This document shows, in pieces, positions 21,950 to 34,526 of a DNA stretch of 64,000 nt. Origin of the DNA: Anisus vortex (Eukaryota; Mollusca; Gastropoda; Planorbidae); assembly GCA_949126835.1 (NCBI GenBank), contig CASBPS010000042.1, positions 310,001 through 374,000 of the forward strand, given 5' to 3'. A program made the translations under genes and the position numbers. How positions within the stretch are numbered: position 1 is the stretch's first letter; every line of letters starts with the position of its first letter. Under the pieces are notes generated by a model. The model was not told the origin of the DNA, did not search any database, and saw nothing but the letters and a program-made list of their open reading frames with translations.

Positions 21950-23641
21950 TCATAAATAAGACGAGAAATTATGTCGGTTGTTTTTACTTCAATTTAAATG
22001 GTTGCCAAGGGCACTCAAGACTGAATATTTAGAGACTGGTGTGCTATAATTAGCTATAGCCTACATGTAATCGACATTTTTTAAATTTTTTTTAGACCAA
22101 ACATTTCAACTAAAATGAAACTCAGTACGTAAACATTTCTACACATATTTGATTGAAATAAAAAAATTTAAATTAGTGTTTCTCTTTCGTTTATTTTAAT
22201 TCATTGATTAATTTTCAATAGAAATTCTAAAAACAAATTTTAACGTGAACAAACGCAAAAATTAAAAAAAAAAAAGACTATTGGATATGATTGGATATGA
22301 TTGAATAAGTATGTTTTGTTTATTAAACATTTATTAAGGAGGGGCGATAGAGATGCTCCTAAAAATGTAGGGGTGTAAATGGAAGGAGAAATTAGAATGA
22401 TAGTAAAACTTTAAACTGAAGTTCAGTTAGAATTTTGCACCTTAAAAACATGAGATTAGAATATTAAGTAAAATAATGTTATAACAAGCTTAAAGGTGTA
22501 TAGTATTGCTATGGAAATGCTTGAATATATTATACATGCTTAGTAAACCAACTTTTTGAAAATAGTTAAAATTGTATTATGGTGATTTAGAGTCCTTTCA
22601 ACAAACATACTGAATTGTATATCGTAAAAAAAAAACTCCACATAGACTTAGTTAAAAGTATATATAATAGTTTGTTACACAAGAAAAGCCATAATTACTT
22701 TTGATGATACGTACATCTAATATTAGACATATGGAGTCACCTAAAAATATAATCAAGGGAGGCAACACGCATTTTTATAACGTAGGGCTTTATTAATGGT
22801 TAATGATTCTTTTTACAACACAATTTGAATTCAAAAGTAATACAAAATGTCTAATCGTATAACAGTATTAAAATTTAAAAAAATACATAAACAGTCCAAA
22901 AAATACTTAATGTTTTTTTCATTGTAAATGAAATTTTGAAACACTTTTTCAACCACTAGGATGTTTTCATTGGCAGGCATTTACTTCTTTTAATAGTAGC
23001 TGTTATATAATTACTTGTACATTTTTTTAACAGCCTTATGATAAAGGCTTTAATTATGGAAAAAAGAAAGCATTGTCTAAAGGTAATACCTTACTGACCG
23101 CCTCCCTTTCCCCTTTCCCTGATGGTATTAAGCCGTTAAGAGTCAGATTAAATGTAACATGAAATTTCCACACATAGTAGTGTGTACGTTTTCATTGACA
23201 AATCTCAAGATGCATTGTGAACCTAAAAATTGATAATGTACCAACATTTCCGGTCCTATGCGCTACTGGTTGTTCAGCGAGTAAGAAAAGATTGTAAGGA
23301 AATGCATTTATATCATTTCTACTTGCTATTTAACAACAATATATTACTTTTCTCATATTAACATAACTATAATAACACTTTTATATCCAATATGGCAGAA
23401 AAAAATGCATTTCAGAACTCTTTCTTCCCGGTTGGCACCTGGCATGTAATGGGTTATTTGGACAAACTAGGGAAACTAGTATCTTAACATCATATAAAAC
23501 ATTATGCTAATAGAATTGGAAGACTAGATTCAAGCCAAGAAAACTAGTAACTTAACATCATTTAAAACACTATGCTAATAGAATTGGAAGACTAGATTCA
23601 AACTAGGAAAACTAGTAACTTAACATCATTTAAAACACTAT
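21950..23641 (-). repeat. Repeat family X copy 3 (minus), interrupted by LTR element
   Basis: Inverted relative to 44545-47628. It begins with AAGACGAGAAATTATGTCGG, which is the inverse of the right end of that copy (47610-47630), and both copies lose similarity at the same base. It runs through the GACCGGAAATG block (23245) to a 66 bp minisatellite (23466-23641), where the LTR retrotransposon is inserted. Confidence 0.75.
23466..23641 (-). repeat. 66 bp minisatellite, first part
   Basis: Units of about 66 bp contain GAATTGGAAGACTAGATTCA, then AAAACTAGTAACTTAACATC. The array is split by the LTR element and resumes at 29235. The sense of the unit corresponds to a LINE C-terminal coding segment (see findings). 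Confidence 0.85.
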
Positions 23642-24358
23642 TGTTACATTTAAAATTCATATGCAACTATCTGCTTGTAGATAGCCCTTCAAGTTTGGCA
23701 GCGTTTGTCTAGTGTCTAGGTACAATTCTATTGAGGTCGCCGAATCCCTATGTCTCTCTGACGATAGTGTTTGTTTATTATACTAGCAGTTCTCTGTGTA
23801 GGCCTATTAATTTCCGATCTAGCTTGTAGTTTCAACAATTAAAACAAAGTCCGTAGTGAAACAAGATGAATGTTTAATACAGATCAACGAAGCAACAAGT
23901 TTACAATGAAGATGTTGTACAATGGGTGTAGACAATAATTATCCGACCTACCCCAAGGGAGTCTTAAACAGAACTGAGCTTGCTTGGTCGTTTACCGGCA
24001 GCTCACAAAAGTGGGAGGGGATAATTAGTAGTACGTCACCGATTTAGTGGTGGCGGACCCAATGAAAAATGTGCATTCTTCCCGCGGTGACCTTTATACC
24101 CAGGAATATTAATATGCAGCGCGAATATTATAGCTCATCTATTGGATAATAGCATGTCTGGGTCTAAGCCGGAATGAACTGGTTCTACAATTGCCAATAG
24201 TATTTTTAAATGGCCTTGGCCTTTGTTTGCCCAAGTTAAAAGGAGTAAATATTAAGTAGGGTGACCCAAATAGTATTAACACACAATGTAATTATACAAT
24301 GTACAATGTAGATGGGAAGGATGGTTTAAATAATATTGGTATACATGATAATGTAACA
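23642..24358 (-). repeat. 3' LTR of element A
   Basis: 717 bp, with TGTTACAT...ATGTAACA termini. It is the downstream LTR in the element's (minus) orientation. A purine-rich run (minus strand GGTTGGGAGA) lies directly next to it at 24359-24368, as expected for a polypurine tract. Confidence 0.9.
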
Positions 24359-27119
24359 TCTCCCAACCAACAAACAAAAGAAAATTGGTCATCCAAAATG
24401 GGAAATTTTCTTTTAGCCATTACTTCTCCCAATTAGTTATCAAAACACCTAGGTGCTCCTTCGGCACGTACAATAGTAAGAAAAAAGTTCAAGTGCACAT
24501 CAGGCACAAACAATAATAATAAATACCACTTGAGTGCACATTTTATACAATCAACAACTACAAACACATCCATATCAGTCCAAAAAAAATATTCCCTTTC
24601 GTCAACCCTAGTAAATCATGTAACGAATAGGTACTAATGTGTAATTCAATTAATGCGTGTTAGTTTTGTTGTTTGTGTTGCAATTGTTTTGTTCTTCCTT
24701 TAATCATATACATCAACAAGTATTAGTGTGTAGTATTCAAGGTACATCTCAACCAATTGTTAATATATAATCATGGGTTTTTAGGGTAAACACAATTGTT
24801 TTAAGACATTTTTTCCTTTTAATACTTATACAGCATTAAACAACGAATAAGATTTGAGACTAAAATCATTCCAATAATTTCAAAATCATTAATCATCAAT
24901 TCAAGTTCACTTCCTAAGAGTAACTTTAAATTTATGCGTGAGTAAAGCAGCATTTTTATCCATGATGCAATGAAAGTTATCAAGATTACCTCCCCTCAAA
25001 ATAAGCAATAATATAAATAAAGCCATCATGTATGAAATCAATTGATCAACTACCAAGGATTTTCAATCTTATAGATTATCATAAGTAGCTATGATAAAAT
25101 CATCTGATAAGCATAAGCTTTTTTAAAAATCTTAAAAATCTTATGAAATTTCAATTCATAGAAGTAAGATAATATGTTAAAGACACAACATTATCTTTTA
25201 CATAGTTGTCATATTTATCTTTTGCAAAAAGGTCATAAATTAATTCACTAATCTAATTATGTAAATGATATTGAAGTTATTTTCAATTTATCAAAGTCAC
25301 AAAATCAATTATAATATTCCCTAAGGTAAATAATTATAAGATTTGACTTTACAAAGAAATACACAGTTATAAAATTTTGCAAGATAAACAATTATAAAAT
25401 TTAGATCACGTATCTAAATCTATTTATAGTATTAATAATAATAATACTTTTAAAATTGGCATTGGTGACATTAAAAAATAAAAAGAGCATTGATAGGAAA
25501 AGAGCATAGTTTTAAACAATGTTACATGTTACATTATTTAGCACACTTTACAAGACTTTTTGGTCTGATGATTACTCGACTCCAATGAAATATAGATCTT
25601 GGGTGCTGTGGTAACATTTACAGACTCAGGCATAAGTGTTGCTCTGGTATGGTATGGATAAATGGATAAGCTCTTTACTGATCTTCTTCAACACAGAAGC
25701 ATCAATTGGTCACCAATTCACATCATCATCATCACAATTCCCACAGTCTATAAACTAACATGAATATACAAAATAAATGAACAAGTTAGTTTCAAGTTTA
25801 TGACAGAAAAAATAATAATAAAGTCTTTGGTCAAAGTTCCTTAAGTATCTGTCTGAATTTTCTTTTGTTTCTATTTGTTGTCAATAACAAAGTTGCAAAT
25901 AATTCAGTCAATAAAGACTATGTTGCATTACAGTATCACACTTTCTTGTTTGACTCATTTGACCAGATAAAATGTTGTACAAGACACATGTAACTAAGTT
26001 TTAATTTTCAACTTTAGTCTGTCTTTAGATAAACATTAGCTTTAAGTGAAACAATATAATTAAATTTATTTCTTAAAAGTTCAATCAGTTATAGTTCTGT
26101 CATAGTCACACCATAGTACTGTCTGCATTAAATCATAGTTCTGACTCAGTTTAATTATAGTTCTGATTTACAGTAACTATTACATTATCATACAATCAAT
26201 GATAATAAAAAGTGTATTAAGAAATTTGCTTCTACAGTATTAGCAAGCAATTCTTTTCCAATTGTACATTTCATAATTGAACCTATATATTAAAAGTTCA
26301 ATTAGTTATGGTTCTGATTTACAGTAACCATTACATTATCAAATAATTAATGACAATGATAATAATAAAATGTTTGAATAAATTCACCAATAAGAAATTG
26401 TCTCTCCTATACAGGTGAGCGATTCTTCCCTAATTGTATATTCTATATTCTATCAGGTACAAGACAAAATACATTGTCATTATACAATAGTAAAACATTT
26501 CCCAGTATATAATTATTGAAATAACTTTTTTTCTTACAAATCTCATCTTTCCAGAACAATTTTCTTTCTGAAATAATGTTAATGATAAACATTTCATGGA
26601 TAACCAACACATCTGAGAACCAGTATAACAAACAAAATTGTTATCTGCTCTAGATACATTTTCATGGGCTTAGATTGACTAAACATTTCCATAATAACTC
26701 TTTCATAACATTTTCTTTTGGTTTGATAATATATCCCAACAAGGCATTATCTTCTTCAAAACTTTTACTCATAACATTTTTCAATTTAATTAAAGGGATT
26801 CTGTTTTTTTTTTTTTAAATAGTGAGTTTAATAACTCAATCATTGAATTCTTTATTCAATAATATATTTTACATTCATGTAAAATTTTTCAACAATATTG
26901 GTACTAAGTTTTAATACATAATCAACTTTTCCTCACTCATTGTTGTTATTAATCTAAGGTTTTACCTTTTAAAAATGCAAAAGCTTTTAGCTTTGCTTTG
27001 TTCAAAAATAAGGTTGTACCTTTTTAAAATGCAATAAGCTTATCTTAGCTTTGCCTTTATCATTACATGATTTCTGACCAGCAAAATAAAAACATTAGGC
27101 TAATAAATTTATACTTATC

Positions 27120-27961
27120 TAAATATTTGTTCAGCCCAGGTATGGTCAGTATGATCAGCCAGGTCTCACAAGATAGCATAACAGACATTCGGACGTGTTG
27201 TCTCCGTTGCAGTTCAGCGGCTACTGGAGTTTCTGGATCTGATTGTAGCTTAACAGGCATTCGGACAGGTTGTCGCAGGCACGGTTCAGCGGCTACATAA
27301 TTTGTCAGCCAGGACTTATGATGTAGCATAACAGTAGTTTGAACGTGTTCAGAGGCTACTCGAATCTCTGGGTCTGATGGTAGCTTGACAGGCAGTCGAA
27401 CAGTTAGTCTTAAGCGCAGTTCAGAGGCCACTCGATTTGTATAGCTTAACAGTCTTTCGGACGTTGTTCAGAGGCTATTCGTTTCCATAGCTTAACAGTC
27501 GTTTGAACGTGTTCAGCGGCTACACAATTTCGTAACTTAACAGTCTTTCTGACGTGTTCAGCGGTTACACTACTTGTGCTGTTGAAATGATCGCGGAATT
27601 GTTCTCTGTTGACATATTGAAGGCGAGCATTAAGTCCTCTACCCTCGGACTCAATTCTGGCTATCTCGATTCTTCCTTGTTGAGCAATCTTAGCTGGATC
27701 TAGTTCATCTTGTAGCCTTAGCCAATCACTTAGGTGCAACACCTCATTACTATCTTCAACTACCTTTACGTGTTCAACTATTCCATCGTTCATTTCCTGT
27801 CATGTTCATTATCATCTTTCATAACCAACCGGTCATCATTAATCAGGTATTCTTTAATCTCCTGTAGTAACTTTGTACGGGTCGGTGTGACTAACCAACA
27901 TTTCAAGTGTACGAGCTAAGTCTTTCAGCTGGGTGAGCGTTAGCTTATTAAGCTCCTCCAT
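27120..27961 (-). pseudogene. Truncated gag of LTR element A with internal tandem repeats
   Basis: A likely start ATG (minus, 27961-27959) opens a frame starting MEELNKLTLTQLKDLARTLE, which resembles the helical N-terminus of Ty3-type Gag. It stops after about 35 codons. The continuation (LLQEIKEYLI, then the frame at 27793-27446 with NEVLHLSDWLRLQDELDPAK) is in other frames. From about 27600 to 27150 the coding sequence breaks into repeats of a VAAEHVQTTVKL-type unit (plus-strand core GTGTTCAGCGGCTAC), and ends at GLNKYLDKY. Capsid, zinc knuckle and all pol domains are missing. Confidence 0.6.
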
Positions 27962-28499
27962 AGTATAAACATTATGGCCTATAAAAGTATCGAAGACTCA
28001 ACTTACGTGGCTTATGAATGTCCAACTCACTACACTAGCACACAACACTACACTACATTAGTGGAAACAGTCACAAGAATAATATTGAAACTTGATTCGG
28101 GCGAACTAGTAGATGTTTTGTCGATCTTCCGTAACTGTAGGGTGAACGAAAAAATGTGGTGATTTGCTGGAATGACAAGCGGTCATCAAATGAACTTTGC
28201 AGTGCAGTTGCATCAATCTAGAACCTTCCTTTCAATATGAAGCAGACAAAATGTTGAAATTTGGCTCTCGAACCCCCATTTTGATTTCCGATAAATTGAT
28301 AAAACAAGATTGTATCATTTGAAAAACTACTTGCTAAATGGCGCAACGAGTCCCAATGCAGTGTCGAGATTGCGTCACTTTAATGATGAAATTTCATTAC
28401 CTCAGAGTGTCGACAATGTTGTCCGAACATTAACTCTCATGTAGTATAATAAACAATATCCAGGAGCGAGGTCCCATGTTACATTAAAAACATTAATTA

Positions 28500-28517
28500 A
28501 TCCCGGACGAGCCCCCA
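28500..28517 (-). promoter_or_regulatory. Primer-binding site of element A (tRNA-Pro type)
   Basis: On the minus strand TGGGGGCTCGTCCGGGAT directly abuts the 5' LTR. This 18-mer is the well-known complement of the 3' end of tRNA-Pro, used as primer by many retroelements. It fixes the element's orientation. Confidence 0.88.
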
Positions 28518-29234
28518 TGTTACATTTAAAATTCATATGCAACTATCTGCTTGTAGATAGCCCTTCAAGTTTGGCAGCGTTTGTCTAGTGTCTAGGTACA
28601 ATTCTATTGAGGTCGCCGAATCCCTATGTCTCTCTGACGATAGTGTTTGTTTATTATACTAGCAGTTCTCTGTGTAGGCCTATTAATTTCCGATCTAGCT
28701 TGTAGTTTCAACAATTAAAACAAAGTCCGTAGTGAAACAAGATGAATGTTTAATACAGATCAACGAAGCAACAAGTTTACAATGAAGATGTTGTACAATG
28801 GGTGTAGACAATAATTATCCGACCTACCCCAAGGGAGTCTTAAACATAACTGAGCTTGCTTGGTCGTTTACCGGCAGCTCACAAAAGTGGGAGGGGATAA
28901 TTAGTAGTACGTCACCGATTTAGTGGTGGCGGACCCAATAAAAAATGTGCATTCTTCCCGCGGTGACCTTTATACCCAGGAATATTAATATGCAGCGCGA
29001 ATATTATAGCTCATCTATTGGATAATAGCATGTCTGGGTCTAAGCCGGAATGAACTGGTTCTACAATTGCCAATAGTAATTTTAAATGGCCTTGGCCTTT
29101 GATTGCCCAAGTTAAAAGGAGTAAATATTAAGTAGGGTGACCCAAATAGTATTAACACACAATGTAATTATACAATGTACAATGTAGATGGGAAAGATGG
29201 TTTAAATAATATTGGTATACATGATAATGTAACA
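28518..29234 (-). repeat. 5' LTR of element A
   Basis: 717 bp, identical in length to the other LTR. The differences I noted are at 28846, 28940, 29071, 29102 and 29195 or within a base or so of these. It would carry the promoter and poly(A) signal of the element. Confidence 0.9.
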
Positions 29235-29470
29235 CTATGCTAATCGAATTGGAAGACTAGATTCAAACAAGGAAAACTAGTAACTTAACATCATTTAAAA
29301 CACTATGCTAATAGAATTGGAAGACTAGATTTTAACCAAGTAAACTAGTAACTTAACATCATTTAAAACACTATGCTAATAGAATTGGAAGACTAGATTC
29401 AAACCAAGTAAACTAGTAACTTAACATCATTTAAATCACTATGCTAATAGAATTGAAAGACTAGAGTCAA
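29235..29470 (-). repeat. 66 bp minisatellite, second part
   Basis: Resumes the array cut at 23641. The sequence CTATGCTAAT.GAATTGG continues AAAACACTAT exactly once the LTR element and one CTAT copy are removed. About three and a half units. Confidence 0.85.
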
Positions 29471-29720
29471 TACGAGGATAAGTGTAGGATACAATCATCT
29501 TCATTAAAGAAGGAACGTATGGAAATTAAAATATTTCTTGTAAGCGAATATCGAGTTAGTAATTGTAGAAAACAAAATTTTTTTGTAGGCAAATGGGAAA
29601 ATTCAATTTTTTACCAATTTTGTAATGGTTTGTTGTAAAAAAAATTTCCCTAAAAAGACAAGATGTTAAACTTTAATTGTATGTATATTAGTAAAAGTAA
29701 TTCAAATCATTTTTTTAAGT
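29471..29720. other. AT-rich, no gene identified
   Basis: The beginning (GATACAATCATCTTCATTAA) is still family X like. The rest is low-complexity A/T sequence. Confidence 0.4.
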
Positions 29721-29921
29721 AAAATAAAGTATCATTCGGACCAAATTTAGCATAGGGCGAGTAAAGCAGCTTTTACCAGTTTCTGTGGCCAAGGCATTCT
29801 AGAGGATGTAGATGAAGCCGAATGTCTAGCCGTTTTTACTTTACCAACTTATGTCAGAGCTGGGTAGACTTAGGGACACCCTCGAGTCCCGGGAAAGAAT
29901 CCTGCCTTTATGCCACTGTGC
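29721..29921 (-). mobile_element. tRNA-derived SINE (minus), head lost
   Basis: The reverse complement begins in the body of the SINE and ends ...ACTCGCCCTATGCTAAATTT then GGTCCGA..TACTTTATTTT, which match 44490-44540. The tRNA-like head is missing or degraded. Confidence 0.7.
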
Positions 29922-30039
29922 CCAAATTTATTTATGTTTTGTATTGAAATTATTTCAATATTTATACTGTTTGTGATAAAGGCTGGAAGGTGGGTGAATA
30001 TATGGCGGATGAAATGTGACGTAGAACATCATTGATGTT

Positions 30040-30185
30040 AAAAAACTTGCTATCAAAACACAGTGTATATTATACTAACAAGAAATATGAATAGTACTGA
30101 CTTGAAATTGTCGTGACACGAGCCAGTATAAATTAAAATAGATCTATCTGGATCGGTTCGTCAGTGAAAGAAGTAGGATGCGCTC
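30040..30185 (-). repeat. Interspersed repeat shared with 44110-44265
   Basis: The reverse complement contains GAACCGATCCAGATAGATCT, TTTAATTTATACTGGCTCGT and AACAAGAAATAT equivalents in the same order as 44130-44235. A weaker match is at 14405-14500 (+). The element type is not known. Confidence 0.6.
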
Positions 30186-30494
30186 GTTAATTATCACCGT
30201 TTCAGAATGGTTTGATATTAATTTGAATAAAAAAAAATTAAAAATGATTTAAATAAACAATCTTTAATAATAAATAATATACACTCATTGTTTAACTAGA
30301 AATTTAATATTTTCAGTAATAGAACTGTGCTGAGACAAATTGATGTGCAATTTTACATTTCCACTGAGCAATTATTTAAAATAATTATAGTTTTCCTTTC
30401 AACCTACCTACTATGTTTTTTTTAATTACAACATTCACCTATTTCGAAAATAAATAAAAAAATGACACTAAAGAATAATCTATAATATTTGTAC
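30186..30494. other. AT-rich, no gene identified
   Basis: Low-complexity A/T sequence with no coding or structural signal that I can support. Confidence 0.4.
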
Positions 30495-30815
30495 TAACAT
30501 ACTTTAATTTATATAGCGCTTTTATCCATTCGATTAAATTAAAACAGTGTGCTCTTAAAAAAACAAAAAAAAAAACTCTTTTGTCTCCGAATCCCTCGGC
30601 GTCTGGGGCAAGCTGTTCCATTTAGAAGGCGCCACAGATTTAAACTAGCGCACTCCAATGTCGAGCCACACTGGAAGTTAAAACGAGTGACTGTGATGAA
30701 GAGCGCAGTTCTATTGATGACGCGTGCTTTGATATCAGTTCTTGAAGATAGGAAGGAGCAGTGTCATTTATACATCCGTACGTAATGGACATAATTTTGT
30801 GGAATTTAGTGTGCA
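30495..30815 (-). pseudogene. L2/CR1-like LINE C-terminus and 3' UTR (minus)
   Basis: On the minus strand an open stretch reads DTAPSYLQELI, then ELRSSSQSLVL, and a frame-shifted MEQLAPDAEGFGD segment equivalent to the LINE 'LWNSLP' tail. It is followed by AAAAGCGCTATATAAATTAA, the usual 3' end. This is the same protein region as residues 667-700 of the LINE at 8350-10446, but from a different, older family. Frameshifts and stops are present. Confidence 0.65.
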
Positions 30816-30879
30816 GTCAATAAACTTACTGAATTGTAAACGTTAAATAAAAATGACTACATCATTTAGTTCAAAGTAT

Positions 30880-32110
30880 ACCCTATAATATAATAGTTTG
30901 TTACGCATAACAAAGCCATAATACATTTCAAGCTACTTAAATATAAATTAAGAAATCCGGAGTCAATTCAAAATAAAATCAAGGGAAATAATAAGCATGT
31001 TTATGTCGCAGGGTTTTATTAATTGTTAACGATTTTTTTTGTTACACCATTTGCATTTAATTTATTACAGAAAAGTAAAAGCTTACAGCACTACTCAATT
31101 TATTTAGAAAGAAAATACATACAACAGGCAAACTAGTAATTAATGTTTATACATTGTTAATGAACTTTCCAAAACACCTTATTAGCTACTAGGACGTTTT
31201 CATTAGTACGCATTTACTTCTTTTAATAGCCACTATTATGTCTGCTCTACATTTTGTGAACAGCCTCATGCAGGCTTTAAATTCGTAAACAAGACAGTGC
31301 AGTGACTGGAGGAAATATCTTCCTAACCTCCACCCCACCCTCACTTCCACACACTAACTGCCCTCAATTAACTCAAGTATGTTCACAGCCTCCATTTCGC
31401 CTCCCCTCCTGCAAGAATAACGCTGTTAAGAGTCAGATTAAATGTAACATGAATTTAACACACAAAGCTGTGTGTACTTTTTTATTGACAAATCACAAGA
31501 TGTATTGTGAACCTAAAAATTGATAGTGTACCCACATTTCCGGTCCTATCCGCTCAGTTACTTAAAAATCATGTATGTGTACTGCGTTACTGGTTGTACG
31601 GCGATTAAGAAAAGATGTTAGGAAATACATGTTATTTCAATTCCACGTGATACATAACAACAATATATTACAATGCTCAGATTAACATAGGCCTACCTAT
31701 AATAGCTATAGGCCTACCTATAATAGCTATAGGCCTACCTATAATAGCTATAGGCCTACCTATAATAGCTATAGGCCTACCTATAATAGCTATAGGCCTA
31801 CCTATAATAGCTATAGGCCTACTAACACCTTCGTATCCAATATGACAGAAGAAAGCATAATATTAGAACTCTATCTTAAATCAAAGGTTCGCAACGGAAC
31901 GTTATCGCGAGGGGGTGGCGAGAACATGTTAGGGGGCGCAGATGTTCCCGACATTGGTGGGGGGTTTAGGAAGTGGAATCATTTAATTAAACTCATCTGC
32001 TAATTTGTTTTTAAATTCCAATATTTAGATTTGCTTTAATCTTAATAACGATAGCTATGTCGGTTGAGAGAAAAATAGTTAATCTACTGTTCTACAATTA
32101 TAATAGCCTA
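30880..32110 (-). repeat. Repeat family X copy 4 (minus)
   Basis: Inverted copy. Landmarks in reverse order include AATCAAGGGAAATAATA (30988), TCATTAGTACGCATTTAC (31198), ACATTTCCGGTCCTAT (31534), AAGGTTCGCAACGGAAC (31883) and TAGCTATGTCGGTTGAGA (32050). It is broken at 31688-31822 by a 21 bp tandem array. Confidence 0.7.
31688..31822. repeat. 21 bp tandem repeat with TATAGGCCTA core
   Basis: About 6.4 perfect units. Each contains the palindrome TATAGGCCTA and a second near-palindrome TATAATAGCTATA, so the array could form repeated hairpins. Confidence 0.93.
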
Positions 32111-32112
32111 TA

Positions 32113-32240
32113 ATATATGTCTACAGTGTCTACTGTGTCTACTGTGTCTACTGTGTCTACTGTGTCTACTGTGTCTACTGTGTCTACTGTGTCTACTGTG
32201 TCAACTTTGTCTACTGTGTCTACTGTGTCTACTGTATCTA
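32113..32240 (+). repeat. 9 bp tandem repeat (TGTCTACTG)n
   Basis: About 13 units, one with CAACTT in place of CTACTG. It lies at the end of family X copy 4. Confidence 0.93.
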
Positions 32241-33125
32241 ATCGATATGATATTTTGCCGTGATAGTTTTTTTAGTAATAGTAACAAACATGGAGGGTAT
32301 TAGATAAGGTTTACACCAAACTATATATTTTTACTTTTTTGTCAAACAATGTTTGAAATAATACATTGAAAACATAAAAAATAATAAATAAATATATTTT
32401 GTATAAGATATTTTTTACAAGTGATTTACAAACTATACTTATGATTAATATATGTGCCCAAGTAAGAAATAGTAGACTATGTTAAGAAGTCAATATGAAA
32501 TCTGGTAAACTAATAAAAATGTATTATATTTATTCGTAGACCTTTTTAATTTATATCAAACACACTTGCCGGCCGTAACTCATTGTTAGCTTTAATGGCG
32601 TGAGGAAGGGAGTTAACAAAATTGACATAATTTTATAAGAGTGGTCACTAGAAAGTTTGACAGTTGTTAAAGTAGGGGAAGGGGTAGAAGTACTAAAAAT
32701 TGTAACGTAATTTTAAACGTTATTTTAAATATAAACTTTTCATTTTTAGTCTTTTAAATACAATACATAAGGACATAAATTAGATAGATTTCTGTTGGAT
32801 TTAAAACTGGCAACTTTTACTCTAGTTTTAATGTATTTTTTTTTTAGGGTTTGATAAAGCTGTTTTAATTTTATTTTTTTATTTTTTTGGAGGGGGGGAT
32901 CTGGCCGAATCTAGATATTAAACTACACAAATAAAAATCTGTTTTGAATGTTAGAATTTTAGGCCTATGTTATTCATAGTAGAAAAATAAAAAGACAAAT
33001 ACAATTTATTGGTCTGGTAAAGACGTACTTTTAAAATTTATGCACTGTTGTTTTACATACACATGATGTTAAGGTACAAGCGCCTGCTCTATATTACCGA
33101 TCTAATGATCGGTCACCTGGTACTT
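32241..33125. other. AT-rich intergenic, no gene identified
   Basis: Only poly-T and poly-G patches (32840-32900) and no ORF of note. Confidence 0.4.
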
Positions 33126-34130
33126 CTAAATTAAGTCCGACGGGTACTTTACATAAATTAGAGCTTTGAATTACTTTTACGACACAATTACACAGTAGAC
33201 ACATAGACTAAGTCAATTGTAGAACAGTCGATTAATGCTTTGTCTCTCAACCGACATAGCTAATGATTACGTTTAAAAGCAAATCTAAATTTTGGCATTG
33301 GAAAAATAGACAGCACATAGGTTCAAACGCCCCTCTCCCACTCCCCAACTGCTGTGAACATTAGCGCCGTCTATTATAATCTCACCGCCCCCTCCGACGA
33401 GATAACGTTCCGTCGTGAACCTATGATTTAAATAGAATGAATTGAAGACTCGTGTAATAGACTCTTAGAAAATAGATTCTCCACGAGGGCGGTAAGGAGG
33501 TATGGGAAGGGGGTGGGGTTGCTGAGGTTTCTTGGGACGGCAAAGGGGAGGGGGCATTAAAGCGATAGTGAGCGGTAAGAATGTACTTAAATCAATAAGT
33601 TCCCATTTACTAATTCATAATTAACATATAACAGTAATGTTTAACTCCAAAAGTCGACAAATAAAGAAATCGACTGTTCCACTATTGACCAACATGTCTA
33701 ATGAGTTATTGTGATGTGAGAAAAACTAGAAATGTTACTATATTTAGAATTTACTCAGGTAATAAGAAAGGGTGAGGTGGCGGTACTTTTTACCGATAAA
33801 TGCGGCGGACTGCTAAATATCTGATATCATTCAACAAAACATATACTACTGTGGATGACTATATGTAAATAAACTATGTAGTCTAAGATTTTGATATTGA
33901 ATATGTGTACATTTTTTACTGACATTGTCAGGACTACACTATGAGGACTACACTAACTTGATATTCGCTTACAAAAAAATATTTTAATTTACATACGCTC
34001 CTTCTTTAAAGAAGATGATTGCGTCCTGCGCTTATCCTTGCTTGAATCTAGTCTTACAATTCGATTAGCATAGTGTTTTAATTGATGTTATGTTACTCGT
34101 TTTCCTGGTTTGTTCAGGTAACCCATTAAT
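33126..34130 (+). repeat. Repeat family X copy 5, with SINE tail at left
   Basis: Starts with the last bases of a SINE (AAGTCCGACGGGTACTTTA), then is colinear with 44530-45460: GAATTACTTTTACG, CAGTAGACACATAGACTAAG, TGGGAAGGGGGTGGGG and TATTACCGATAAA-like blocks. It ends near the WNGLP-related GTTTGTTCAGGTAACCCATT at 34108. The two copies therefore descend from one duplicated segment that already held the SINE. Confidence 0.7.
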
Positions 34131-34522
34131 GCCATGTAATTGAGACTAATATCAACTGAAAGTGCATTGAATTGTGCACAATTTTATGTTTGCAGTTACT
34201 GTAGAAGTTAAATACGTTTTCTTTCATTAAATTTCAAACAAGGTGGGGGTCTGTTGGGTTTGCTTACAAAATGTAAGAATTAAAATTTCTTCTTGTTTGT
34301 TCCTGAAATCTTACGATTAGCTACACTTCTGCAGCAATAACTTTTTTAAATATTAACCGATGTGCTTGAAATGTTCTCTACTGTTGCGTTATGTAAGTAT
34401 CTATGGCCGTACTAGAATGATGTACATAAGTATTCGTAAAAACATTTATTAAAGTCTAAATTTGAAAAAAATTACACAAAATATGAAGATAGTTAGAATT
34501 TTTGTAAAAATGAAAATTCTCC
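34131..34522. other. AT-rich, no gene identified
   Basis: No coding or repeat signal recognised before the LTR element. Confidence 0.4.
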
Positions 34523-34526
34523 ATAT

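Larger units (their letters stand above)
23642..29234 (-). mobile_element. LTR retrotransposon A (minus), internally decayed
   Basis: Two 717 bp direct repeats (23642-24358, 28518-29234) begin TGTTACAT and end ATGTAACA. They are flanked by a 4 bp duplication CTAT (23638-23641 and 29235-29238). I count five mismatches between them. On the minus strand the primer site directly follows the 5' LTR. A gag-like start follows, then a tandem-repeat tract, then a block shared with element B (GLNKYLDKY), and 2.7 kb of AT-rich non-coding DNA. No protease, RT or integrase is visible, so it is a non-autonomous relative of the element at 34527-40852. Confidence 0.9.

Noticed and set aside
27063..27431. Apparent 122-codon gene in LTR element A
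   Set aside because: It is the tandem-repeat tract of the decayed gag plus the shared KYLDKY block, not an independent gene.
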